DNA of 64,000 bases from DATEPR01 sp036273855 (lineage in GTDB: Bacteria; Actinomycetota; Actinomycetes; Mycobacteriales; Pseudonocardiaceae): contig DASUGU010000042.1 of the NCBI GenBank assembly GCA_036273855.1, positions 124,001-188,000 of the forward strand, in the 5' to 3' direction. Position numbers and translations under genes: made by a program. This document shows, in pieces, positions 23,705 to 32,624 of this stretch (the stretch's first letter is position 1; each line of letters begins with the position of its first letter). A model generated the notes under the pieces. That model did no database searches. It saw only the letters and a list, made by a program, of their open reading frames with translations, and was not told the origin of the DNA.

Positions 23705-24279
23705 ACCTCGCCGAGGAACTTCAGCATGCGCTCCAGCAGCAACGCGGCCGACTTCTCGTCGTACTCGGGCATGCCGGGATCGGCGAACAGGTGGCCGGTG
23801 ACCGGGTACTCGAAGAACTCGAACCGGCCACCTGCCGCGCGCACGCTCTCCGCCAACAGGTCCACCCCGTCGGCGGACCGCCACGGATCGGCCGACGCGT
23901 AGTGCACCTGCGCCGGCAGGCCGGCCGGCCACGCCGGAATTCCCAACGCTGGCAACGGAATCGCCGCATGCAGCAACAGCGCACCGCGCGCCCCCGGCCG
24001 GCTGGCCGCCAGGTACTCCGCCGACACGCCACCGTTGGAGAAGCCCGCGTACACCACGTCCGCCGGCAGGTCCGCCACCGCCGCCTCGGTGCGCCGGATC
24101 ATCTCGGGCACGCCGATGCCTTCGTAGTGGCCGACCGCGACGTTCATGTCGTCGAAGACCTCGCCGTCGTACAGGTCGGGCACGGTCACCTCATGGCCGG
24201 CAGCGCGCAGCGCCTCACCGGTCGCCAGCACGGCGGGCCGCCGCCCGAGCACCGAGTGGAACAACACCACGGTCGTCAT
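23701..24279 (-). CDS. Dienelactone hydrolase-family protein
   Basis: A 192-residue alpha/beta hydrolase of the DLH group. VVLFHSVLGRRPAVLATGEAL opens the fold, VPDLYDGEVFDD carries the cap signature, and YAGFSNGGVSAEYLA is the elbow, with Ser where classic dienelactone hydrolases have Cys. VHYASADPW likely supplies the acid and TGHLFADPGM the His. I chose ATG 24279; a GTG at 24285 adds two residues. It is the last gene of a four-gene minus-strand run (hydrolase, ECF sigma, SRPBCC, DLH) and its stop is shared with the convergent kinase through CTAG. Confidence 0.85.
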   Translation of the reverse strand: MTTVVLFHSVLGRRPAVLATGEALRAAGHEVTVPDLYDGEVFDDMNVAVGHYEGIGVPEMIRRTEAAVADLPADVVYAGFSNGGVSAEYLAASRPGARGALLLHAAIPLPALGIPAWPAGLPAQVHYASADPWRSADGVDLLAESVRAAGGRFEFFEYPVTGHLFADPGMPEYDEKSAALLLERMLKFLGEV

Positions 24280-24309
24280 GACCACTGCCTAGCAGGCGAC
24301 CCCGACAGT

Positions 24310-24762
24310 TCACCCGACGTCGGCGGCCAGCCGGCGCAGCACACCGGCGACCAACGGGCGCATGGCAGGCCGCAGCACACGCACGCCGGGTAGCCGCAGT
24401 CCACCGAGGAACGCCACCCGCGTGCCCGTGCCGTCCGCGACCGCGGCCAGGCCGCCGATCAGGAACCGGCTCTGCATCCAGCACCAGCCGGGCCGCAGGT
24501 CGACGTCGAACCGGGCACGCTGGCCGAACGTGCCCACGGCCAGCAACTCCAGGCGGTCACCGGAGCGACCCGTGACACGGGCCGAGCGGATGTCGTGGAT
24601 CAGCCGGGGCAGTTCGACCTCCAGGTCGGACGCCACCGTCCACACGCGCTCGACGTCCGCGTCGAGCACCGTCTCGCCGAACATCGCGCCCGGATTCGCC
24701 CCCGCCAGCACCCGCAACCTGCGGACCGGGTCGAGGTCCGCGACCGGCCAACTTCCGCTCAT
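24310..24762 (-). CDS. SRPBCC/polyketide cyclase-like protein
   Basis: A 150-residue protein with the helix-grip pattern: ETVLDADVERVWTVASDLEVELPRLI is the usual start, RSGDRLELLAV and RFDVDLRPGWCWMQSRFLIGG are the antiparallel strands, and the last 30 residues form the long C-terminal helix. Members bind small hydrophobic ligands. The ATG at 24762 overlaps the sigma factor stop (ATGA), so this protein is coupled to the ECF sigma gene and may sense or handle its signal. No catalytic residues can be assigned. Confidence 0.78.
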   Translation of the reverse strand: MSGSWPVADLDPVRRLRVLAGANPGAMFGETVLDADVERVWTVASDLEVELPRLIHDIRSARVTGRSGDRLELLAVGTFGQRARFDVDLRPGWCWMQSRFLIGGLAAVADGTGTRVAFLGGLRLPGVRVLRPAMRPLVAGVLRRLAADVG

Positions 24763-25253
24763 CGTGACCACGCCTTCCGGAAGTTGCCGCGCGCCCGGTG
24801 CAGCCGCGACTTCACCGTGCCGATCTCGACCGACAGCAGCTCGCTCACCGTCCGCTCGTCCAGGCCCTCCAGGTCACGCAGCACCAGGATCGCCCGGTGC
24901 TCGGGCGAAAGCCGGTCCAGCACGTCGCGGATGTCGGTGGCGAGTTGCGGATCGCCAGGTGCCGGCAGGTCGGACAGGGCGACGTGCGGCTCCCGGGACG
25001 CGATCCGCACGGCCTCACGCACCGCGATGACCCGCACCCAGCCGAACAGCGCCGCCGGATCACGCAGCCGCGGCAACTGCCGGAACACCGTGGTCAGCGT
25101 CTCCTGCACGGCGTCCGGGCCGTCGTCCAACGCGATCGGGCCGCACAGCCGGCCGACGAACGGCACGAGCCGGTCCAGGAGCGCGTTCATCGCCCTGGTG
25201 TCACCGCGCTGCGCGGCCACCACCAGGGCGGTGAGTTGCGTGTCCGGTGCCAT
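24759..25253 (-). CDS. ECF RNA polymerase sigma factor
   Basis: A 164-residue sigma factor. Region 2 lies at about residues 8-75 (VVAAQRGDTRAMNALLDRLVPFV, PDAVQETLTTVFRQL) and region 4 at about 100-150 (RLSPEHRAILVLRDLEGLDERTVSELL, VEIGTVKSRLHRARGNF). The ATG at 25253 gives the standard N-terminus; GGAGG stands only two bases before it, which is tight, and an upstream in-frame extension to 25313 reads into the preceding gene. It lies 11 bases after the hydrolase stop and overlaps the SRPBCC gene. No anti-sigma factor is adjacent, so control must come from elsewhere or from its neighbours. Confidence 0.9.
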   Translation of the reverse strand: MAPDTQLTALVVAAQRGDTRAMNALLDRLVPFVGRLCGPIALDDGPDAVQETLTTVFRQLPRLRDPAALFGWVRVIAVREAVRIASREPHVALSDLPAPGDPQLATDIRDVLDRLSPEHRAILVLRDLEGLDERTVSELLSVEIGTVKSRLHRARGNFRKAWSR

Positions 25254-25264
25254 CGCCTCCGACG

Positions 25265-26131
25265 CTAACTGCCGGCGAAGCCGCGGATCGCGTCGGCCAC
25301 GAGGTCGGGACACTGCTCGGCCAGCAGGTGGCCGGCGTCCGGGACGATCCGCAGGGTCAGCTCGTCGGCGTGCGGCTCCCAGCCGCCCAGCGACTTCGGC
25401 GACAGGTGCGGGTCGCGTTCGCCGGCCAGCATCAGGGTGGGCACGGTGAGCCGACGCTCACGGCCCCGGCCGAGCAGGGCGGGCACGATCTCGCGGTAGG
25501 CGAACTCGTACATGAGGCGTTCGCTGGCCCGCGCCCGCGCCGGTTCCCGCATGCGGGCGACGTATTCGGCCACTTCTGCCTCGGACAGCACGCCCCGGTC
25601 GGCGCCGAGGTGGAAGTACAACCGAACCACGAACCGCACCAGCCATCGCCCGACCAGCGGTGTCTCCACCAGCGGCGTCCACCAGAACCGGGCGGCACCG
25701 GCCAGGCCCATGGTCCTGGCGGTCCAGTACGGGTGGGCGGCGTTGAGCGTGACCAGGCGCCGCACCCGGTCCGGTGCGCGCAGCGCGAGCTGGAACCCGA
25801 TCCGCCCGCCGACGTCGTGCCCCACCACCGTCACCCGGTCCAGGCCCAGGGCGTCCAGCAGCGCGAGCACGTCGTCGACCAGGGCCTGCGTGCCGTACCC
25901 GGTGCGGGGCGCGTCGGTCCAGCCGAAACCGCGCAGGTCGGGGCAGATCACGTGGTGGTCGGGGCCGAGCAGCGGGATGACCTTGCGCCACGCCCACCAG
26001 TGCTGCGGCCAACTGTGCAGGAGCAGCACCGGCTGCCCGGAACCGGCCTCCGCCACGTGCCAGCGCAGGCCGGCGGTCTCGACGCAGCTGTGCCGTACCC
26101 CGGGCACGGCCGGGCACTCGACAGTCGTCAC
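25265..26131 (-). CDS. Alpha/beta hydrolase with Asp nucleophile (epoxide hydrolase/dehalogenase type)
   Basis: A 288-residue hydrolase. HSWPQHWWAWRKVIPLL contains the HGxP-like oxyanion motif and its Trp. CPDLRGFGWTDAP follows, and VVGHDVGGRIGFQLAL has Asp at the nucleophile position, as in epoxide hydrolases and haloalkane or fluoroacetate dehalogenases. The cap domain is Trp/Phe-rich (AARFWWTPLVETPLVGRW), and the acid/His pair lies in AGERDPHLSP and VPDAGHLLAEQCPD. The GTG at 26131 is preferred because GGAGG precedes it by five bases; the ATG at 26146 would lie upstream of that site. It is the first gene of the sigma factor operon. Confidence 0.87.
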   Translation of the reverse strand: MTTVECPAVPGVRHSCVETAGLRWHVAEAGSGQPVLLLHSWPQHWWAWRKVIPLLGPDHHVICPDLRGFGWTDAPRTGYGTQALVDDVLALLDALGLDRVTVVGHDVGGRIGFQLALRAPDRVRRLVTLNAAHPYWTARTMGLAGAARFWWTPLVETPLVGRWLVRFVVRLYFHLGADRGVLSEAEVAEYVARMREPARARASERLMYEFAYREIVPALLGRGRERRLTVPTLMLAGERDPHLSPKSLGGWEPHADELTLRIVPDAGHLLAEQCPDLVADAIRGFAGS

Positions 26132-26199
26132 GGTTGCCTCCCTCATGGTGTCCCTGCACTGCAGGAGGCGAGGCGGAGCCGGAAGGTTCCCGACGACTT

Positions 26200-27693
26200 T
26201 CAGTCCGGGCGCTGCCGGGTGGCGCGCGGCAGCGTGACCAGGGTCCAGCCGGTCAGGTCGCACAGCCTGGCCAGCGCCGCCGACCTGGCCACCGCCCGGC
26301 CCCGCCGCCTGGCCAACTGGGCACCCGGCGCGGGTTCGGCCCTGCTGGCCGCGATCACCCTGCCGCTGGCGTTGAGCAGGGCCAGCGGCGCCGGACCGGC
26401 ACACAGCGCCGGCATGATCCGGCGTTCGACATTGTCGGACAGCACGTCCATGGCCGCGATGCCCAGCGGCCGGTCACCGTCGTACACCGGCACGGACAGC
26501 GTGTACGTGTACTGGTTGGTGCACGCGTAGTCGACGTAGGGGCCGGCGACGTGCTCGCGCCGGCCGCGGATCGGCACGTCGAACCACTCCTCCGTGGTGT
26601 AGTCGAAGAAGTCCGGCCCGCTCGGGTCGAGGTTGACCCGCAGCGCCTCGGGCGTGCCGTCGACCTGCCGCCACCACCACTCCAGCCAGTACGGCGCGTC
26701 GGCCACCACGCCGGGCGCGGTGACGATCCCGGTGCCCACGGCCAGGTCGCTGAACTCCGCCAGGGTGGCGTGGATGCGCGGACGCAGGGCGGCCAGGTCG
26801 GCGAGCGTGTAGTCATCGGCACTGCCGGTGACCGACGCCTGGTACTCGGCCGCGGTCGCCCGCAGGGCGGCCAGGATCCGCTCGACATCGTCGGCCAGCG
26901 CCGACCAGATCCGGTCGGCGGACGCCAGGTGCTCACCCTCGGACCGGTACAGGTCGATCCGCCACTGCATGAGCAGTTCGGTCTCGTGCGCGATGTGCTG
27001 CTCGGCGAGCTGCCGCGCCCGGTCCGGTTGGCCGTCGGCGACGGCGTCGACCAGGGCCTGGCGGGTCGCGACGGCCTCGGCGTGCTCGTCGTCGCTGAGC
27101 AGCACCCACACCAGGTCGCCGAGTTCGGCCCGCAGGTTCGCCTCACCCTGGGTCAGCCGGGGTGCCTGGGCCGCCGCGGCGACCTCGATGCCGAACTCGC
27201 TGTCCGCGCGCCGCCGTTCGCCCGGGGTGGTCGCCGAGGCCAGCCGGTCGACCCGCCTGCGCAGCGCGGCGATCTCCAGCCGGGCGGCCCGCCGTGCGGC
27301 CAGCGCGGCCGAGGTGCCGAGCACGGCCTGCCGCCGGTCGCCGAGCTCACGCAGCTGGCGGACGGTCAGGCTGGCCAGGCCGGACCGGCTCAGGGCGCCG
27401 CTGGACGGCCGGGCGACGAAACTGCCGCCGGCCCGGCCGCGCCGGGTGACGACCAGGCCCCGGTCCCGCAGGATGGCCAGCGCCTCCCGCAGGGTCAGCG
27501 TGGCCACGCCGAGCTGGTCGGACAGCACGGCCTCGGCCGGCAGGCGCTCACCGGGGGCGAGCAGGCCGAGCCGGATGGCCTCGGCCAGCCGGTCCGCGAT
27601 CTGGTCGGCCCGGCCGGACTGGACGTTGCCGAGTGCGGCAATGGCGCGCACGGCCGCCGTCGTCAGACCTGATGCGGCCGGTGCTGTCGTCAT
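26200..27693 (-). CDS. GntR-FCD transcriptional regulator fused to a Cache sensor domain
   Basis: A 497-residue regulator, about twice the usual GntR length. A FadR-type winged helix is at about residues 28-93 (ADQIADRLAEAIRLGLLAPGERLPAE, LTLREALAILRDRGLV). A helical FCD-like domain follows at about 105-235. The C-terminal part, about 250-480, looks like a Cache ligand-binding domain (DGPDFFDYTTEEWFDVP, YVDYACTNQYTYTLSVPVYDGDRPLGIAAMD). Cache domains normally sit outside the membrane, yet no membrane helix is present here, so this one senses a cytosolic ligand. It is divergent from the permease, dehydrogenase and aminotransferase genes, so the ligand is probably GABA, putrescine or a related amine. 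Confidence 0.87.
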   Translation of the reverse strand: MTTAPAASGLTTAAVRAIAALGNVQSGRADQIADRLAEAIRLGLLAPGERLPAEAVLSDQLGVATLTLREALAILRDRGLVVTRRGRAGGSFVARPSSGALSRSGLASLTVRQLRELGDRRQAVLGTSAALAARRAARLEIAALRRRVDRLASATTPGERRRADSEFGIEVAAAAQAPRLTQGEANLRAELGDLVWVLLSDDEHAEAVATRQALVDAVADGQPDRARQLAEQHIAHETELLMQWRIDLYRSEGEHLASADRIWSALADDVERILAALRATAAEYQASVTGSADDYTLADLAALRPRIHATLAEFSDLAVGTGIVTAPGVVADAPYWLEWWWRQVDGTPEALRVNLDPSGPDFFDYTTEEWFDVPIRGRREHVAGPYVDYACTNQYTYTLSVPVYDGDRPLGIAAMDVLSDNVERRIMPALCAGPAPLALLNASGRVIAASRAEPAPGAQLARRRGRAVARSAALARLCDLTGWTLVTLPRATRQRPD

Positions 27694-27712
27694 AGCGTCC
27701 CCTGTCGCGGCC

Positions 27713-27741
27713 TTGACACTAATACATTTAAGAGTACATGA
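27713..27741 (+). promoter_or_regulatory. Candidate promoter/operator of the GABA operon
   Basis: TTGACA (27713-27718) is a perfect -35. A poor -10 (TACATG/ACATGA) follows at about 17 bases in an AT-rich stretch that contains the direct repeat TACAT...TACAT. It is the only AT-rich stretch between the divergent GntR and permease genes, so the GntR-Cache regulator probably binds here. Confidence 0.45.
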
Positions 27742-27773
27742 TTTCGGGATTCGGGCACCGCAAGGAGGCGGCC

Positions 27774-29390
27774 ATGACCGACACCACCAGCTCGACGACC
27801 GCGCAGGACGACGCGGCCCATCTGGAGCGGTTGGGCTACCACCAGGAACTCCGCCGGGTGTTGGGTCTGTTCGACAACTTCAGCGTCGCCTTCGCCTACC
27901 TGTCGCCGATGGTCGGCGTGTACTCACTGTTCGTGCTCGGAGTCGGCACGGCCGGGCCGCGCTATCTGTGGCTGATGATCCCGGTGGTCGGCTTCATGCT
28001 GCTGGTCGCCCTGGTGTTCGGTGAACTGGCCAGCCACTACCCCATCGCGGGCGCGCTCTACCAGTACGGCAGGCGGACCGTCGGACCCCGGTTCGGCTGG
28101 TGGGTCGGGTGGATCTACGGGCTGGCCCTGCTCGTCACCGTGGCCAGCGTCGACACCGGTGTGGTCAGCTACTTCACCTCGCTGCTGAACAACCTGTTCG
28201 GCACCCACCTGGACGGCACCAAGCACAGCACCATCCTGGTCGTCACCATCGTGCTCATCCTGATCCAGACGCTGATGAACACCGTGGGTGCCAAGCTGAT
28301 GGGCCGCATCTCCCGGCTCGGCTTCTTCGTCGAGACCATCGGCACGTTCGGCGTCGCCATCGCGCTCGGCATCGCAGGCTTCCACCACGGGTTCGGTTTC
28401 CTGTTCTCCTCGCAGGGCGCGGAGCACGCCGGCTCCAACCCGCTGGGCGTGGACTTCGGCGGCCACTGGCTGACCGGCGCCGCGCTCGTCGCGATCCTCG
28501 CGCACGCCTACATCTTCTACGGCTTCGAGTCGGCGGGCGACATCGCCGAGGAGACCAAGTCGGCGTCCCGCGCGGTGCCCAGGGCGATGCGCTCGGCCCT
28601 GCTCTACGGCGGGGTGGCGTCGGCCGTCCTGGTCATCGGCCTGCTGCTGGCCATGCCGTCCTCGGCCAAGGGTTACGCCAACGCGGCGTCGTTCGACGGT
28701 GGCGTGCCGGCGATCCTGGGCCAACTCCCGTCGTGGGTGCAGGACGTGTTCCTGGTCGTGGTGTGCATCGCGTTCTTCTCCTGCGGCACGGCGGTCCAGG
28801 GTGCAGGATCGCGGTTGATGTACTCCTACGCGCGGGACAAGGTGCTGCCGGCCAGCGGGTGGCTGAGCACGGTGTCCAAGCGGTTCCACACGCCGGTCAA
28901 CGCCATCGCGATCGGTGCGCTGGTGCCGATCCTGTTCACGTTGCTGGTCAACGTGAACCCGTCGCGCAACGTGCACATCCTGTGGTTCGAACTACCCGCC
29001 GGGGTCAACGCCCTGACCCTGCTGGTGTCGTTCGGCGTGTCCGGTATCTACCTGTCGTTCCTGCTCACCGTCATCGGCTCGATGATCGCCAGGGCCCGGG
29101 GCTGGAAACCGGCCGGGTCGTTCCGGCTGGGCCGGTGGGGGTGGCCGGTCAGCATCCTGGGCGCCGCCTACCTGGCGCTGATGCTGCTCAACATCATCTG
29201 GCCGTCCGGCCTGAGCAGCCCGCGCGGCAGCCTGTTCAACTTCGACTGGATCACGCTGATGGTGATGGTCGTGCTGCTGCTCATCGGCGGCGTGTACTTC
29301 GTGCTGGCCCGGCCGTACCGGCGTATCACCCCGACCGAACCGTCCACCCCGGCGACCTCCGAGGTCGCCCAGATCGCGGAGGGCTCCTGA
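27774..29390 (+). CDS. APC-family amino acid/polyamine permease
   Basis: A 538-residue permease with about 12 membrane helices. GYHQELRRVLGLFDNFSVAFAYLSP is the amino acid-polyamine-organocation opening with the first unwound helix. GELASHYPIAGALYQYGRRTVGPRFGW is the conserved helix-3 region, and FYGFESAGDIAEETKSASRAVPRAM is the consensus amphipathic loop. These features match GABA/choline-type permeases of the group. The ATG at 27774 has AAGGAGG five bases upstream. It is followed with no gap by an aminobutyraldehyde dehydrogenase gene and then the aminotransferase, so it should import GABA, putrescine or a close amine. Confidence 0.9.
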   Translation: MTDTTSSTTAQDDAAHLERLGYHQELRRVLGLFDNFSVAFAYLSPMVGVYSLFVLGVGTAGPRYLWLMIPVVGFMLLVALVFGELASHYPIAGALYQYGRRTVGPRFGWWVGWIYGLALLVTVASVDTGVVSYFTSLLNNLFGTHLDGTKHSTILVVTIVLILIQTLMNTVGAKLMGRISRLGFFVETIGTFGVAIALGIAGFHHGFGFLFSSQGAEHAGSNPLGVDFGGHWLTGAALVAILAHAYIFYGFESAGDIAEETKSASRAVPRAMRSALLYGGVASAVLVIGLLLAMPSSAKGYANAASFDGGVPAILGQLPSWVQDVFLVVVCIAFFSCGTAVQGAGSRLMYSYARDKVLPASGWLSTVSKRFHTPVNAIAIGALVPILFTLLVNVNPSRNVHILWFELPAGVNALTLLVSFGVSGIYLSFLLTVIGSMIARARGWKPAGSFRLGRWGWPVSILGAAYLALMLLNIIWPSGLSSPRGSLFNFDWITLMVMVVLLLIGGVYFVLARPYRRITPTEPSTPATSEVAQIAEGS

Positions 29391-30818
29391 GTGAAAACCG
29401 TCCAGAACTTCATCGACGGCAGGCTGGTCGACGCGGCCGACGGTCGCATCCTCGACCTGGTCGACCCGACCAGCGGTGACGTGTTCGGCTCGGCGCCGCT
29501 GTCGTCCACAGCGGACGTCGACACCGCCTACCGGGCCGCTGCCGGCGCGTTCGAGAGCTGGCGGGACAGCACCCCCTCCGACCGGCAGCGGGCACTGCTC
29601 AAGCTCGCCGACGTGATGGAGACGCGGGCCGACGAGTTCGTCGCGGCGGAGTCGCAGAACACCGGCAAGCCGCTGGAGCTGACCCGCACCGAGGAGATCC
29701 CGCCGAGCGTCGACCAGATCCGGTTCTTCGCCGGTGCCGCGCGGCTGCTGGAGGGCCGCAGCGCCGGGGAGTACCTGGCCGGGCACACCTCTTACATCCG
29801 CCGCGAGCCGGTGGGCGTCATCGGTCAGGTCGCGCCGTGGAACTACCCGATGATGATGGCGATCTGGAAGGTCATGCCCGCGCTGGCCGCCGGCAACTGC
29901 GTCGTGCTCAAGCCGTCCGACACCACCCCGGTGAGTGCCGTGATGATGGCCGAGGCGGCCGCGGAGTTCCTGCCGCCCGGCGTGTTCAACGTCGTCTGCG
30001 GTGACCGGGACACCGGCCGGGCCGTGGTGTCGCACAAGATCCCGGCGATGGTGTCGATCACCGGGTCCAGCCGCGCCGGCTACGAGGTGGCCGAGGCGGC
30101 GGCCAAGGATCTCAAGCGGGCGCACCTGGAACTGGGCGGCAAGGCGCCGGTGATCGTGTTCGACGACGCCGACGTGGAGTTCGCGGCGGAGAACATCGCG
30201 GTCGCCGGCTACTTCAACGCCGGCCAGGACTGCACGGCGGCCACCAGGGTGCTCGCCGCGCCGGGCATCGCCGACGACCTGGCCGAGGCACTGGCCGAAC
30301 AGGCCAGGAACACCAAGACCGGCATGCCGGACGACCCGGACGTCCTCTACGGACCGTTGAACAACGCCAACCAGCTGGAGCGGGTCGGCGGCTTCCTGGA
30401 CCGGCTGCCCGACCACGCCCGGGTGCTGACCGGTGGCAGCCGGCAGGGCATCCGGGGCTACTTCTGGCAGCCGACGGTGGTCGCCGACATGCGGCAGGAC
30501 GACGAGGCCATCCAGAACGAGGTGTTCGGTCCGGTGATCACCGTGCAGCGGTTCACCGACGAGGACGAGGCGGTCCGCTGGGCCAACGACGTCGAGTTCG
30601 GGCTGGCGTCGTCGGTGTGGACGCGCGACCACGGCAGGGCCATGCGGGTGTCGCGGCGGCTGGACTTCGGCTGCGTCTGGGTCAACGCGCACATCCCGCT
30701 GGTGGCCGAGATGCCGCACGGCGGGTTCAAGCACTCCGGCTACGGCAAGGACCTGTCGCTGTACGGGCTGGAGGACTACACCCGGATCAAGCACGTCATG
30801 CACAACATCGAGTTCTGA
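29391..30818 (+). CDS. patD: Gamma-aminobutyraldehyde dehydrogenase
   Basis: A 475-residue NAD-dependent aldehyde dehydrogenase. VAPWNYPMMMAIWKV, ITGSSRAGYEVAE, LELGGKAPVIVFDDADVE with the general-base Glu, and GQDCTAATR with the catalytic Cys are all present. YLAGHTSYIRREPVGVIGQVAPWNYP and the C-terminal GGFKHSGYGKDLSLYGLEDYTRIKHVM are typical of the PatD/aminobutyraldehyde group. It oxidises 4-aminobutanal, from putrescine breakdown, to GABA. The GTG begins directly after the permease TGA, and GGAGGG sits seven bases upstream of it, inside the permease gene. Confidence 0.88.
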   Translation: MKTVQNFIDGRLVDAADGRILDLVDPTSGDVFGSAPLSSTADVDTAYRAAAGAFESWRDSTPSDRQRALLKLADVMETRADEFVAAESQNTGKPLELTRTEEIPPSVDQIRFFAGAARLLEGRSAGEYLAGHTSYIRREPVGVIGQVAPWNYPMMMAIWKVMPALAAGNCVVLKPSDTTPVSAVMMAEAAAEFLPPGVFNVVCGDRDTGRAVVSHKIPAMVSITGSSRAGYEVAEAAAKDLKRAHLELGGKAPVIVFDDADVEFAAENIAVAGYFNAGQDCTAATRVLAAPGIADDLAEALAEQARNTKTGMPDDPDVLYGPLNNANQLERVGGFLDRLPDHARVLTGGSRQGIRGYFWQPTVVADMRQDDEAIQNEVFGPVITVQRFTDEDEAVRWANDVEFGLASSVWTRDHGRAMRVSRRLDFGCVWVNAHIPLVAEMPHGGFKHSGYGKDLSLYGLEDYTRIKHVMHNIEF

Positions 30819-30829
30819 CGGCGGTGGTC

Positions 30830-32173
30830 ATGTCGCAACCGGAACAGCGCCGGATCGTGCGCACACCGATCCCCGGCCCGAAATCACGGGAGTTGCAGGC
30901 CAGGCGCGAGCGGGAGATCGCACGCGGGCTCGGCGTCACGCTGCCGGTGTTCGTCGACCACTCCGGTGGCGGGATCATCGTCGACGTCGACGGGAACCAC
31001 ATCATCGACCTCGGCTCGGGCATCGCCGTCACCAGCGTCGGCGCGTCCCACCCGGACGTGGCCAGGCGGATCGCCGAGCAGGCCGAGAAGTTCACCCACA
31101 GCTGTTTCATCGTCAGCGAGTACTCCGGCTACACCGAGGTCTGCGCGGCGCTGAACCGGCTGACGCCGGGCGATCACGAGAAGCGGTCGGCGCTGTTCTC
31201 CACCGGCGCGGAGGCGGTGGAGAACGCGGTGAAGATCGCCCGCGCCCACACCGGACGGCAGGCGGTCGTGGTGCTCGGGCACGCCTATCACGGCCGCACC
31301 CTGCTGGCCTTGTCCATGACGGCGAACACCACGCCGTACAAGCAGGGTTTCGGCCCGTTCGCCCCGGAGATCTACCGGGTGCCCTCGCCCTACCCGTACC
31401 GGTGGCCCGGCGGCCCGGCGCGGTGTGCCGAGGAGGCCGTGGCCCAGTTGCGGGAGATCGTGCGGACGCAGATCGGCGCGCACAACGTGGCCGCCATCGT
31501 GGTGGAGCCGATCCAGGGCGAGGGCGGTTTCGTGGTGCCGCCGGACGGTTACCTGCCGGCGGTGCGGGAGTTCGCGACCGAGAACGGGATCGTGTTCGTC
31601 GCCGACGAGATCCAGACCGGGTTCGCCCGGACCGGTGACATGTTCGCGTGTGAGCACGAGAACGTGGTGCCGGATCTGGTCACCACGGCGAAGGCGCTGG
31701 GCGCCGGCCTGCCGCTGTCCGGTGTGACCGGTCGGGCGGAGATCATGGACGCGGTCGGCCCGGGCGGCCTCGGTGGCACCTACGCCGGCAACCCGATCGC
31801 GTGCGCCGCCGCGCTGGCGTCGATCGAGGTGATCGAGCGCGACAAGCTGGTGGACCGGGCCCGCGAGATCGAGGAACGGGTCGAGCCGCGGCTGGCCGCG
31901 CTGCTGTCGGATGATTCGCCCATCGGTGACGTACGTGGCCGGGGCGCGATGCTGGCCATGGAGTTCGTCCGGCCGGGCACCATGACGCCGGCACCCGAGA
32001 TCGCTCGTGCGGTGTCGGCCCGATGCCATGCCGAAGGTGTGCTCACGTTGATGTGCGGGACGTTCGGCAACGTGATCCGGCTGCTGCCGCCGCTGGTGAT
32101 CGACGACGCGCTGCTGGACGACGGCGTCTCGGTGCTCACCGACGCGGTGCTCACTGCTGGAAGGAGTGCGTGA
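30830..32173 (+). CDS. gabT: 4-aminobutyrate aminotransferase, class III
   Basis: A 447-residue PLP aminotransferase. LFSTGAEAVENAVKIARAHTGR, GHAYHGRTLLALSMT, VEPIQGEGGFVVPP and ADEIQTGFARTGDMFA (PLP Asp) lead to the Schiff-base Lys in TTAKALGAGLPLSGVTG; GGLGGTYAGNPIACAAAL closes the active site. These match GabT, which converts GABA plus 2-oxoglutarate to succinate semialdehyde plus glutamate. It starts 11 bases after the dehydrogenase stop. A succinate semialdehyde dehydrogenase is not in the operon and must lie elsewhere. Its end overlaps the convergent gene by 23 bases. Confidence 0.9.
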   Translation: MSQPEQRRIVRTPIPGPKSRELQARREREIARGLGVTLPVFVDHSGGGIIVDVDGNHIIDLGSGIAVTSVGASHPDVARRIAEQAEKFTHSCFIVSEYSGYTEVCAALNRLTPGDHEKRSALFSTGAEAVENAVKIARAHTGRQAVVVLGHAYHGRTLLALSMTANTTPYKQGFGPFAPEIYRVPSPYPYRWPGGPARCAEEAVAQLREIVRTQIGAHNVAAIVVEPIQGEGGFVVPPDGYLPAVREFATENGIVFVADEIQTGFARTGDMFACEHENVVPDLVTTAKALGAGLPLSGVTGRAEIMDAVGPGGLGGTYAGNPIACAAALASIEVIERDKLVDRAREIEERVEPRLAALLSDDSPIGDVRGRGAMLAMEFVRPGTMTPAPEIARAVSARCHAEGVLTLMCGTFGNVIRLLPPLVIDDALLDDGVSVLTDAVLTAGRSA

Positions 32174-32624
32174 CCCTGCGGTAGGGCAGGTGGACGGCGG
32201 CCAGGCGGGTCGGCGTCCACACGTGTTCGTCGCGCTCGTTCAGGGTCAGTTCGCCGTCCTTGCGCAGCAGCCAGACGGTCTCGAACTGGAAGTGCAGCAC
32301 GGCATCGCCGGCGATCCGGCCCAGCACGCCGACCAGCAGGCGGACCATGTCGTCCTCCTGCGACGACATGTCGGTGAACTTGTCCAGCCGGAAGGACGCC
32401 CACACCGTCGGCAGGAAGCCGAAATCCTCCAGCACCGGGTCGTGCGGTCGCGAGTGCTCGGGTCCGACCCGGACCCACATGCCGGTCCGCGTCAGCACGC
32501 CGTCACCGAGCAGGCCGTCGACCGTCGCCGTGGCACCGAACACGTCGGGCACGGCGAGCATCGCGCCGGCGACGCACGTCGCGGGAGCCCCGGTGGCGAA
32601 GGCGAACGAGTAGCCGATCGCCAT
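32151..32624 (-). CDS. Small SitI3-like (immunity-type) protein
   Basis: A 157-residue soluble protein. GMWVRVGPEHSRPHDPVLEDFGF, ASFRLDKFTDMSSQEDDMVRLLVGVL and DAVLHFQFETVWLLRKDGELTL resemble the small actinomycete proteins named after SitI3, the immunity protein of a Myxococcus contact-dependent toxin. That link is from memory of the family pattern and is not certain. No toxin gene is in the window. Its start overlaps the upstream gene stop by one base (TGATG), and it converges on gabT with a 23-base overlap. Confidence 0.6.
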   Translation of the reverse strand: MAIGYSFAFATGAPATCVAGAMLAVPDVFGATATVDGLLGDGVLTRTGMWVRVGPEHSRPHDPVLEDFGFLPTVWASFRLDKFTDMSSQEDDMVRLLVGVLGRIAGDAVLHFQFETVWLLRKDGELTLNERDEHVWTPTRLAAVHLPYRRVTHSFQQ

